DNA of 64,000 bases, from NCBI RefSeq assembly GCF_003234795.2, contig NZ_CP126268.1:558001-622000 (forward strand), read 5' to 3'. Both the position numbers and the translations under genes were made by a program. This DNA comes from Curtobacterium sp. MCLR17_032. GTDB taxonomy: Bacteria; Actinomycetota; Actinomycetes; Actinomycetales; Microbacteriaceae. Positions within the stretch are counted from its first letter, which is position 1. Every line of letters begins with the position of its first letter. The notes under the pieces were generated by a model. The model made no database searches. It was given only the letters and a program-made list of their open reading frames with translations, and had not been told where the DNA came from. Positions 33,488 through 41,400 of this stretch are shown here, in pieces.

Positions 33488-34045
33488 ATGAAGAAGCTCA
33501 TCGCCGCGGTCGTGCTGGCTGGCGCCGCACTGCTCGCAACTCCGGCCGCCGCCAACGCCGCTGGTTACGCACCCGACTCGAACGTCTCCATCTCGGGCAA
33601 CTACGTCGCCGGCGGCGTCGTCGTCGTCAACTTCAGCCCGGGCGCGTTCCAGAACAACGAGACCGTCAACGTGCAGATCACCGGTGCCGGTGTCTCCTCC
33701 GCGACCCTCGGCGCTCTGCCCGTGACCACCGTCTCGAAGGCGTACACCGCCGGCGCCGACGGCTCCCTCCCCGTCCGCGTCACCCTCCCCGTGGGTGGCT
33801 CGGGTTCCTACAACCTGACCGCCACCGGCGCCACCTCCGGTGTCGTCGGCGTCGCGTCCTTCACCCTCGCGCCGGCTGACGCCGCTGCGGTTGCTGCGGG
33901 CTCGAACGGCACCAACGGTTCCCTCGCATTCACCGGTTCGACCGTCTCCGCCCTGGCCCTCTGGGTCGCCGGTGGCGCAGTCGTCCTCGGTGGCGGCCTG
34001 CTCGTCGTGCGCGGCTCGGTCCGTCGCCAGCGCGAGACCGTCTGA
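33488..34045 (+). CDS. Small secreted surface protein with LAFTG sorting signal
   Basis: 185 residues. Signal peptide MKKLIAAVVLAGAALLATPAAANA, cut near residue 25. The mature part is a beta-rich Ig-like domain (about 30-130) followed by a short Gly/Asn linker and the sorting signal LAFTG (146-150), a hydrophobic stretch and RGSVRRQRETV. It should be linked to the cell wall by a sortase of the actinobacterial type that takes LAxTG; the adhesin at 38433 carries the same LAFTGST. Strong upstream promoter and a perfect terminator hint at an abundant single-gene product. Confidence 0.85.
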   Translation: MKKLIAAVVLAGAALLATPAAANAAGYAPDSNVSISGNYVAGGVVVVNFSPGAFQNNETVNVQITGAGVSSATLGALPVTTVSKAYTAGADGSLPVRVTLPVGGSGSYNLTATGATSGVVGVASFTLAPADAAAVAAGSNGTNGSLAFTGSTVSALALWVAGGAVVLGGGLLVVRGSVRRQRETV

Positions 34046-34061
34046 GCTTCAGCTCACTGAA

Positions 34062-34097
34062 CGAAACCCCCGGGGCCGAGAGGCTCCGGGGGTTTCG
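34062..34097 (+). terminator. Hairpin terminator of the LAFTG surface protein gene
   Basis: CGAAACCCCCGG (34062-34073) pairs perfectly with CCGGGGGTTTCG (34086-34097), loop of 12. It begins 16 bp after the stop codon. Confidence 0.85.
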
Positions 34098-34116
34098 TCG
34101 TTCTGGGGGGCGTACG

Positions 34117-34236
34117 TCAGGTCACGACGAGCAGGACGGCGACCACTCCGATGACGAGGAGCGGGGCGACCACCCAGAGCCACCATGGAAAGGCGGACGG
34201 GCGACGGTACTGGTGGGATTTGCGATTCGGGTTCAC
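34117..34236 (-). CDS. 39-aa membrane peptide (paralogue of 34425-34538)
   Basis: GTG start at 34234-34236. The peptide reads VNPNRKSHQYRRPSAFPWW, then a single membrane helix (LWVVAPLLVIGVVAVLLVV) to the end. The RRPxxFPWWxWV core is repeated in the peptide encoded 190 bp upstream at 34425-34538, with the same length before and after the helix. The resemblance between two peptides in different frames of non-repeating DNA argues that both are real. Function unknown. Confidence 0.6.
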   Translation of the reverse strand: MNPNRKSHQYRRPSAFPWWLWVVAPLLVIGVVAVLLVVT

Positions 34237-34424
34237 GTGCTGACCGTAGGACCGCGAGGTGTCCGCCAGATCACCGGCTGCGCGACCCGGCAGTGAGTTT
34301 CGGCGGATTCGCGGCTTCCCGTAACACGAACGTCGTGGCTGACCCCGCGGTGTCCTCCTCAGAGGGGACTCGGTCCATGGCGTCAGGTCGCTCGTCCGTG
34401 CCCCGTTGTGCCTCGGAGCAGCCC

Positions 34425-34538
34425 TCAGGAGAGAGCGATGACGCCGCCGACGATGACGATGACCGTCAGTGACGAGAGGACCCAGGTCCACCAGGGGAAC
34501 AGGGGTGGACGGCGGAAGACTCTCTGCGGGGCGGACAT
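34425..34538 (-). CDS. 37-aa membrane peptide (paralogue of 34117-34236)
   Basis: ATG at 34536-34538, stop at 34425-34427. Sequence begins MSAPQRVFRRPPLFPWWTWV and ends in a hydrophobic helix SSLTVIVIVGGVIALS. Core FRRPPLFPWWTWV matches RRPSAFPWWLWV of its neighbour. The ribosome binding site is weak (TTGCGGG). A basic N-terminus, a Trp-Trp belt and one helix suggest a peptide lying across the membrane; role unknown. Confidence 0.6.
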   Translation of the reverse strand: MSAPQRVFRRPPLFPWWTWVLSSLTVIVIVGGVIALS

Positions 34539-34583
34539 CCCGCAATGATAGATGAAATACCAGCGGACGCTGATAAAGGGTCG

Positions 34584-34925
34584 TCAGTCGCGCGGAGCCT
34601 TCGGCAGCTCCCACACCTCCGCGTACCGCTCTCGCACAAGCGGCCAGACCTGCTCGACCGCGTCCTCGACCGAGCGCACCGAGTCGCTGAGCGGTGGGGT
34701 GAGCACGAACTCGTGGGGGATTGGCCGTCCCGAGCGGTCGTGCCGCCCCTCGGGGTCGGGGAACCGCACGGCGAGCATCCCGGTCCGTCGACGGATGGTG
34801 GCGGGCACGTCACGGACCCCGGCGAACGCTTCTTCGTAGCGGGCCAGGGGGTCCTGCCCGGGCTGCTCGGTCGCCAGGAAGCGGAAGCCCCACGTGCGAC
34901 CGCGGGTGGCCCAGATGAAGCTCAT
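34584..34925 (-). CDS. Hypothetical protein, 113 aa, partner of the GTPase gene
   Basis: Soluble, no signal or membrane segment. N-terminus MSFIWATRGRTWGFRFLATE; central GMLAVRFPDPEGRHDRSGRP; C-terminal helix VEDAVEQVWPLVRERYAEVWELPKAP. I do not recognise it. Its ATG overlaps the stop of the GTPase gene by 4 bp, so the two are made together and may form a complex. Confidence 0.65.
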   Translation of the reverse strand: MSFIWATRGRTWGFRFLATEQPGQDPLARYEEAFAGVRDVPATIRRRTGMLAVRFPDPEGRHDRSGRPIPHEFVLTPPLSDSVRSVEDAVEQVWPLVRERYAEVWELPKAPRD

Positions 34926-36082
34926 GCGTCGTCTCCTCGGCGGAGCACCCGGTCGTCGACCCCGCGCTCCAGGTCCTCGGCGAAACGGGCGAGCACCCGG
35001 GTGGTGAACTCCCGCTCGGCTTCGGCCTGGTCCTTGACCTTCGCCACCTTCTTGGCGGCGAAGCTGACGGCCTTCGAGCCGAGCCCGCCGCCGATCATGC
35101 TGACGGCAGCGCCGACCAGGTTCGACTTCACGAACTTCGACGTGCCGAGGAACCCGACGACGGGTCCGACGAACTTCAGCAGCTGCTCGGCGACCTGGGC
35201 ACCGCGCTGCCGGGTGGAGGCCCACTTCGCGAAGCGCTCGAACGGCAGCATCGCGGTCATCGGCAGCAGCAGGTCGACGCCGGTGCGGGTGGTGACGTCG
35301 ATCGCGCCGGGGGTGAACTTGGCGGAGGACAGCAGCAGGAAGTCCTCGCCGACGTCGAGCGCGTCGGGGTCCTCGACGAAGCTCTGCAGCACGCTCCGCA
35401 GCTCGTCGAGCTCCCCGCCGGCCTTGCCGATGACGAGCTCGCGGAACTCCTCGACGTCCAGGTCGGGCAGCAGGTCTGCCTTCGACAGTGCGAGGGTCCA
35501 GATGCGGGGGAACCGGGCCAGGCGTCTGCCGTCCTCGAGCACGTCGTCCCGCAGGGCGTAGAGACCGGTGTGGAAGTCGGTGAGCAGGGCCTTGAGGTAC
35601 CGCTCCTCTTCGCCGACGTTCTCGGCGAGCAGCTGGCCGTCGACGAGCACGACGGCGACGTCTGCGCTGAGCAGGGACCGGAAGGTCTCGACGCGTCGGG
35701 CTTCCTCGTCTGCGGAGCTCGGGTCCTCCTCGAACCACTCGCCGGGGTAGTCGTGCCACACGATGCCCAGGGGCTTCGCCGCCTTCTGCTTCGAGCGGCC
35801 CTTCGGCAGGTCGTCCGCCGACGGTTCGATGACGAACCGGTACGACGTGGCGCTGAACCGGTTCGCGCTCGGGACGGTGGAGCTGTCCCGCATCCCCAGG
35901 TAGTTGCGGTGCAGGGCCCGCCCCTGTGCGCGGTCCTCGGCGGTGACCGCATACCGGTTCGCGCGCCGGACCTTCGGCTCCTGCGCGGCGCCGTAGAACG
36001 ACGAGAGCAGGACGGTCTTCCCGCTGCCGCTGCCTCCGAAGACGGCGATGTGCTGTTCCATCGTGGTGCTGGTCGAGGCCAT
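34922..36082 (-). CDS. P-loop GTPase-like protein of unknown function
   Basis: 386 residues. Walker A GGSGSGKT (16-23), a switch-type WHDYPGEWFEE (about 110), VAVVLVDGQLL (Walker-B-like strand) and SKADLLPDLD, which matches the guanine-specificity motif (N/T/S)KxD. After the GTPase core (about 10-275) comes a helical/hydrophobic part including VGPVVGFLG, GAAVSMIGGGLGSKAVSFAAKKV and a charged tail. It resembles the poorly studied double-GTPase-type families of bacteria, but I could not confirm which. Operon with the 113-residue gene downstream. Start ATG 36080-36082; an alternative is Met8. Confidence 0.7.
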   Translation of the reverse strand: MASTSTTMEQHIAVFGGSGSGKTVLLSSFYGAAQEPKVRRANRYAVTAEDRAQGRALHRNYLGMRDSSTVPSANRFSATSYRFVIEPSADDLPKGRSKQKAAKPLGIVWHDYPGEWFEEDPSSADEEARRVETFRSLLSADVAVVLVDGQLLAENVGEEERYLKALLTDFHTGLYALRDDVLEDGRRLARFPRIWTLALSKADLLPDLDVEEFRELVIGKAGGELDELRSVLQSFVEDPDALDVGEDFLLLSSAKFTPGAIDVTTRTGVDLLLPMTAMLPFERFAKWASTRQRGAQVAEQLLKFVGPVVGFLGTSKFVKSNLVGAAVSMIGGGLGSKAVSFAAKKVAKVKDQAEAEREFTTRVLARFAEDLERGVDDRVLRRGDDA

Positions 36083-36201
36083 GATCCGACCGTAGGCGGG
36101 TGCACCTGCGCGCTCCGCCCGCCACCCCGGACCTGAGCAACCACGAAGGATAGGTTCGACAGAAGCTCGACATCGGGTCGGCAGCACGACGGGGGACGCA
36201 G

Positions 36202-36534
36202 ATGCAGATCAAGCACGTGACCGGGGCGGCCCTCGGGGCGCTGGTGCTCGCGACGACACTGGCGGGGTGCTCGGCCTCGGCGTCGGTGTACCGCACGGTC
36301 AGTCCGGAGAGCTTCGAGTCGACGGTGGTCAAGGCGCTGCAGAAGACCTCCGACGCCACCCCCGAGGTCGACTGCGGTGACGAGCAGATCGCGCTGAAGG
36401 ACGGCGACCAGGTGCACTGCGACGTCAACGCCAAGGGGTACGACGTCATCTACGACTCAGTCGTGACGATCAGCGCGAAGAGCACCAAGACCTACAGCGT
36501 GCACGTCGAGGTCGACGAGCAACCGAAGTCGTGA
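36202..36534 (+). CDS. DUF4333-like lipoprotein
   Basis: 110 residues. Signal peptide with lipobox LAGC (Cys23). The mature domain has SVYRTVSPESFESTVVKALQ, EVDCGDEQIALKDGDQVHCDV and YDVIYDSVVTI; the paired cysteines in CGDE and HCDV are the mark of the DUF4333 fold seen in actinobacterial lipoproteins. Its stop overlaps the next GTG start by 4 bp, and the two are divergent from the GTPase operon. Confidence 0.75.
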   Translation: MQIKHVTGAALGALVLATTLAGCSASASVYRTVSPESFESTVVKALQKTSDATPEVDCGDEQIALKDGDQVHCDVNAKGYDVIYDSVVTISAKSTKTYSVHVEVDEQPKS

Positions 36535-36884
36535 CCGACGGACGCGAGCCGGCGGATCCGCCGGCCACGGGCCTCCAGGTCGGCCTGTCGGTCACCGCGG
36601 TCGTGGTGACGGGCCTGCTCGGGCTCGTGTTCTCGGTGGTCGACCTGGTGCTCATGCTGTTCGTCGGGGGGATCGACGTCTCGAACGGCCGGACCGACGT
36701 GACGGCCAGCCGGATCTCCATGGGGCTGCTGCTGCTCGTCGCGACGGCGCTGTGGTGGACGGGCGTGGTGATGACGACCCGGGCGGTCGGGCGGAAGCGC
36801 ACCGGGTTCGGCCCGGCACTCGGTTTCGGACTGGGCAGCCTGCTGCCGCATCTCAGCATCTGGGGCATCGGCAACGGCTCCTGA
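36531..36884 (+). CDS. Small integral membrane protein, hypothetical
   Basis: 117 residues, three hydrophobic segments (about 18-45, 60-85 and 95-112). GTG start overlapping the stop of the lipoprotein gene (GTGA), so they are probably expressed and act together at the membrane. No family recognised. Confidence 0.65.
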   Translation: MTDGREPADPPATGLQVGLSVTAVVVTGLLGLVFSVVDLVLMLFVGGIDVSNGRTDVTASRISMGLLLLVATALWWTGVVMTTRAVGRKRTGFGPALGFGLGSLLPHLSIWGIGNGS

Positions 36885-36926
36885 GGCGGTGGCCCTTGGA
36901 TGGACGAAGGGGTCGGTGGCGTGCGG

Positions 36927-37466
36927 TCAGGCCCGCCGCCGCGCCGCCGCCCCGAGCAGCACGACCCCGAGCACCGCTCCGAGGACAGCACCCATCGTGT
37001 TGGCGACGACGTCGTCGATGGTCGCGAACCGCGCCGGCAGGAACAGCGCCTGTCCGGTCTCGATCGTGGCGCTGACGAGCAGGCCCGCGCCCGCGCCGGC
37101 CCACCACCAGCGGGCCCCGGCGAGCAGGACCACGAGCAGCCCCAGCGGCACGAAGAACGCCACGTTCGCCAGCGACTCGATCATGTCGTAGCCGAACCAG
37201 CTCGGCGCCCCGCGCCGTTGGGCAGCGGCGACCAGTCGGATGATCAGGGGGTACGCGCCAGAGTCGACGGGGGTGCCCCAGAAGCCGATGAGGACCACGC
37301 CCACCCCGTAGGCGACGGCCAGCGCGCCGGCGACCCGGCGACTCCGGCCGGTCGCGTGGGCGCTCGTGCCGCCACGGCGGCGGAGCGCGCGTCCGGAGGC
37401 GACCACCCGTCGGACCGCAGCCGACGTCACGTCGCGCACGTCGGGCTCGGGTCGGTCGGGGGTCAC
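36927..37466 (-). CDS. VanZ-like membrane protein
   Basis: 179 residues. A basic N-terminus of about 45 residues (RRVVASGRALRRRGG) precedes about four membrane helices. The VanZ-like core reads NVAFFVPLGLLVVLL, SATIETGQALFLPARFATIDDVVANTMGAVLGAVLG. VanZ-family proteins are linked to low-level glycopeptide resistance, but most, including such short ones, have no known role. The start is GTG (37464-37466); Met alternatives are absent. Confidence 0.8.
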   Translation of the reverse strand: MTPDRPEPDVRDVTSAAVRRVVASGRALRRRGGTSAHATGRSRRVAGALAVAYGVGVVLIGFWGTPVDSGAYPLIIRLVAAAQRRGAPSWFGYDMIESLANVAFFVPLGLLVVLLAGARWWWAGAGAGLLVSATIETGQALFLPARFATIDDVVANTMGAVLGAVLGVVLLGAAARRRA

Positions 37467-37481
37467 GGGAGCGACGCTACC

Positions 37482-37541
37482 GGGGCGGGCCTCCAGGGCG
37501 GATCCACCGCTCGGCGGACCACCGGACGGGAGGCCCGCCCC
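37482..37541. repeat. Dispersed GGACGGGAGGC palindrome, copy between divergent genes
   Basis: GGGGCGGGCCTCC (37482-37494) pairs perfectly with GGAGGCCCGCCCC (37529-37541), 13 bp, spacer 34. Inside the right half is ACGGGAGGCC. It lies just upstream of the VanZ-like start and in the 284-bp gap before the gene at 37751, so not at a gene end. Confidence 0.65.
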
Positions 37542-37569
37542 ACCCACCTGGATTCCGTCCAGAAAGCGA

Positions 37570-37597
37570 GTACCCCGGTTTGTCCCCTGTACCCCGG
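37570..37597. promoter_or_regulatory. GTACCCCGG direct repeats before the gene at 37751
   Basis: GTACCCCGG occurs at 37570-37578 and 37589-37597, spaced 19 bp (about two helical turns). GTACCCCA follows at 37723-37730. Similar GTACCCC and GTCCCC motifs lie before the adhesin gene (38254 and 38273) and, inverted, before the lipoprotein gene at 45897. Such spacing fits a dimeric activator; the regulator is unknown. Confidence 0.4.
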
Positions 37598-37750
37598 AAA
37601 CGTGACGTTCCGTCCCGGTTTTCCGGGGTTCGATACCGGAGCGGATCAGGAGAACCCGTGAATCGACGCGGCTGGCTGGTGAGGGAACCGGTGCGCGCCG
37701 TAGCGTTGTCCCGCAAGCAGATGTACCCCAGAACGTGAAGGAGCAGGGCC

Positions 37751-38074
37751 ATGACGATCATCAGCCACGACGTGCACCAGGTCGAGGTGACGCTGGACAC
37801 CGACACGGTGGACACGATCGCCGTCCTCGAGGCCCAAGTGGCCCACACTCCTTCCCGCGCCTCCCTCTCGTGGGCCGAGGTCGAACCCGGCCTCTGGTCC
37901 GCCAACTACGGCGGCTACTTCGGTGGCACGGTCGACAAGCGCGATGGGCACTACTTCGTGTCCGACACGTTCGGCCAGTACGTCGGGGACTTCCGCTCGC
38001 TGGAGGACGCACAGTCGCGTCTCGCCGAGCGTCTGCACATCGTGCTCCCGTCCGTCATCCGCCCGGTCGACTGA
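37751..38074 (+). CDS. Small conserved protein (paralogue of the gene cut at the window start)
   Basis: 107 residues, no signal or membrane segment. N-terminal half MTIISHDVHQVEVTLDTDTV and SWAEVEPGLW; C-terminal half NYGGYFGGTVDKRDGHYFVSDTFG, SLEDAQSRLAERLH and LPSVIRPVD. The second half is shared with the 2-187 fragment. The N-terminal part is predicted beta-strand, the C-terminal part a helix that ends in a short Ile/Arg strand. Family unknown. ATG with AAGGAG 7-13 bases upstream. The upstream gap holds repeated GTACCCC motifs. Confidence 0.8.
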   Translation: MTIISHDVHQVEVTLDTDTVDTIAVLEAQVAHTPSRASLSWAEVEPGLWSANYGGYFGGTVDKRDGHYFVSDTFGQYVGDFRSLEDAQSRLAERLHIVLPSVIRPVD

Positions 38075-38173
38075 CCGGCTTCGACGGACTGATCACGGTC
38101 ACCCGACCACGAGGGTTCGAACGCAGCAGCGAAGCACCACCCGGAGCATGACCTCCGGAACAGCATGACCGAG

Positions 38174-38197
38174 GCCCCGCCGGAACACCGGCGGGGC
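38174..38197 (+). terminator. Tetraloop hairpin terminator after the gene at 37751
   Basis: GCCCCGCCGG (38174-38183) pairs perfectly with CCGGCGGGGC (38188-38197) around the loop AACA, followed by TTT. A classic intrinsic terminator form. Confidence 0.8.
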
Positions 38198-38253
38198 TTT
38201 GACGTTCCTCGGACAATCGGCTCCGCCCGGCACGTCCGGACGGGGCCGGAACT

Positions 38254-38280
38254 GTCCCCAGTGTGGGGGTGTGTACCCCG
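38254..38280 (+). promoter_or_regulatory. GTCCCC / GTACCCC direct repeats before the adhesin gene
   Basis: GTCCCC (38254-38259) and GTACCCCG (38273-38280) start 19 bp apart, the same spacing as the pair upstream of 37751. They lie about 150-180 bp before the adhesin ATG. A common regulator is possible. Confidence 0.35.
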
Positions 38281-38289
38281 AAATCCCGG

Positions 38290-38317
38290 GAGAGGTCCCC
38301 CCTACTGGGGACCTCTC
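38290..38317. other. Hairpin in the leader of the adhesin gene
   Basis: GAGAGGTCCCC (38290-38300) pairs perfectly with GGGGACCTCTC (38307-38317), loop CCTACT. No T-run follows. Being about 115 bp upstream of the adhesin ATG it may be a leader control element rather than a terminator. Confidence 0.4.
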
Positions 38318-38432
38318 ATGTCCCCGTGCGTGATCGGCCCACTGCCAGGATCGGGCTCGGCGTGAACGGTCGTTCTCCGATTCCCTCGGGTCCTCGAGCG
38401 CCAGGTTCGCTGTCTCGACCCGAAAGTGACTC

Positions 38433-41400
38433 ATGCTGCCTGCTCCCCAGGGCACCGCCCTGCCTCGCCGCGCGTTCGGCCTCCGTCCCCTCGCCATGCT
38501 CGGCGCCGCGCTGCTCGTCGGCGCCGGCCTGAGCACCGCCGCCGTGGTCTCCGCCGCCCCCGCCTCCGCCGCGGTGCAGGCGACGCAGGACAGCCACTTC
38601 GTCTGCGACCAGAACACGCTGTACGCGACGAACAGCGCCGGCAAGGTCGTCGCGATCGACATCACGACGGGCGCGAGCAAGGGCACGACGGTCGACGTGG
38701 CTGACCTCGGCACCGGCGCGAACAACGGCCTCGGGATCTCCCGCGAAGGCACGTCGATGTTCGCGGCCGGCAACAACACCACCGCCACGCTGCGGTCCTT
38801 CGACCCGAAGACGAACACCGCGTCCGGACCGGTGGCCACCGACAAGGTGCGCCCGGTGCTCCGCGGTGCGGTCAACCCGGTCACCGGCATCTACTACTAC
38901 GGCGACAGCTCCGGCGCGCTGCTGGCGTACGACCCGGCGACGAAGAAGGCCATCGGGCAGGTCGGGACGATCCCGAACCTCAAGCCCGGCAACGGCGACT
39001 TCGCGTTCAGCTCCCGCGGCCTGTTCTTCGTCGTCGCAGCCGACAAGGTGTACCGCGTCGACACCGAGACCGTCCCCACCACGGCGGGCACCACGGCGCT
39101 GACCACCACCGAGATCGCCACGCTGCCGTCCGGCACGGACAGCCCGGGCATCGCGTTCTCGTCCGACGGCTACCTCTACGTCTCGAACACGACGACCGGT
39201 GGGACGACGCAGAACCCGGTCTCGACGACGACGCTCATGCAGCTCGACCCCACGTCGGGCGCCCAGGTCCGGAGCTTCCCGGTCGTCGGCAACTACAACG
39301 CCAGCGACCTGGCCACCTGCAACTACGCCGACACCGTCACCGGCCGGGCGAGCGTCGACCAGCGGTGGAAGGCGACCGACCAGTTCGGCCTCGCGATCAC
39401 CGGCGACGGCATCACCGCGGCGAGCAAGGGCACCAGCGCCAGCACCACCGGCAGCGCCACCGGCCTGCAGGACCAGAAGGCCGGCGCGATCCTGACCACG
39501 CCGGGCAAGAAGTACACGGTCACCCAGACCGCCGCCGGCACCACCGACCTGGCGAACTACACGACCACGTGGAAGGCGGTCGACGTCAACAGCGGCACCG
39601 CCGTGGCGGCCGGCACCGGGCAGACCGCGGCGTTCACGTTCCCGCAGGCCGTGGGCACCGACGGCACCGACGTCGTCGTCACGTTCACGAACACGCTCAA
39701 GCTCGTGCACGCCTCGACCACCGCCGACACGTACTCGACCCCGGTCGACACCACCCTCACAGTCCCGGCCGCCGGCGTGCTGGCGAACGACGCGGGCACC
39801 GCGCTGACGGTCACGAAGCACACCGACCCGACCTCCGGCACGCTGACGATGACCGCCACGGACGGCAGCTTCACGTACACACCGGACGCCGGGTCCTCGG
39901 GCACCGCCCAGTTCGACTACACCGCGACCGACGGCAGCGGCCAGACCTCGACCAGCACGGTCACGATCACGGTCACCCCGACCGCCACCGACGACGCGTT
40001 CAGTGTGCACGCCGGCTCGACCGCCACCGTGGACGCCGCCCACGGCCTGCTCGCCAACGACCACGGCTCGCGCCTGACGATCACCGGCAACACGACGCCG
40101 ACCCACGGTTCGCTGAGCCTCGCGGCCGACGGCTCGTACACGTACACGCCCGACGACCGCTTCTCGGGCGCCGACAGCTTCACGTACACGGCGAAGGACG
40201 GCTCCCGCGCGACGATCACCGGCACCGTCAGCATCACCGTGCTGCCGACCGCGAAGGCCGACACCATCACCGCGACCGCCGGTCAGACCACGACCGTCGC
40301 CGCTCCGGGACTGCTCGGCAACGACCTCGGCTCGGGCCTGACCGTCACGGACACCACGACGCCCGCGCACGGCACGGTCACGGTCGGCACGGACGGCACG
40401 ACCACGTACACGCCGGCGCCGGGGTACTCCGGGCCGGACGGCTTCGACGTGACGATCACCGACGGCAACGGCGAGTCCGACACCGTCACCGTCACGGTCC
40501 GGGTCGCCCCGAAGGCCGTCGACGACACCGCGACCGTCGACGCCGGCAGCTCGGTCAGCACGACCACCCGTGCCACCGGCGTCCTGGGCAACGACTCCGG
40601 CACGGCCCTGACCATCACGAACTCCACGGCACCGGGCCACGGCACGCTGGTGCTCGACGCCACCGCCGGCACGTACACGTACACGCCGACCGCGGGCTTC
40701 TCCGGGACGGACCGCTTCGACTACACCGCGACCGACGGGTCCGGTGCGGCGACGTCCGCCACGGTGACGATCACGGTCCGCCCCGTGGCCACCGCCGACA
40801 CCGTGACCACGCCCGCCGACCACCCGGTCGTCATCGACGTGCAGGCGAACGACTCCGGTACCGGCCTGACCACCACGGTCGTCGGCCAGCCCCAGCACGG
40901 GGCGGTCGCGGTCGCCACCGACGGCACCGTCCAGTACACGCCCGCCGCCGGTACCTCGGGGACGGACTCCTTCACCTACACGGCGACCGACGCCGCGGGG
41001 AGGACGACCGCCCCGGTGACCGTCTCCGTGACCGTGACCCCGGTCGCGAACGGTGATGCCGCATCGGCGCAGGCCACGAAGACGCTGACGATCCCGGCCG
41101 CGACCCTGCTCGGCAACGACTCCGGCACCGGCCTGACCATCACGAAGGCCACCGGCCCGTCCCACGCCGACGTGACGCTCGGCACGGACGGCACGATCAC
41201 GTACACCGCGACGCCTGGCTTCTCGGGGACCGACACCGTCACGTACACGGTGACCGATGCCTCCGGGCAGTCGACCACCGCGACGATCACGGTCGTCGTC
41301 GGGCCGATGGCGAAGCCCGACACCGCGACCGCCACCGCCGGCACGACCCTGACCGTGGCCAAGGCCGACGGCGTGCTCGCCAACGACCAGGGCTCCGACC

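Larger units (their letters stand above)
38075..38432. other. 358-bp gap before the adhesin gene: terminator, GTACCCC motifs and a hairpin
   Basis: It holds a terminator for the preceding gene (38174-38197), the GTCCCC/GTACCCC motifs (38254-38280) and an 11-bp perfect hairpin (38290-38317). The last 115 bp before the ATG carry no clear -10/-35 or strong ribosome binding site. No gene seen. Confidence 0.5.
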
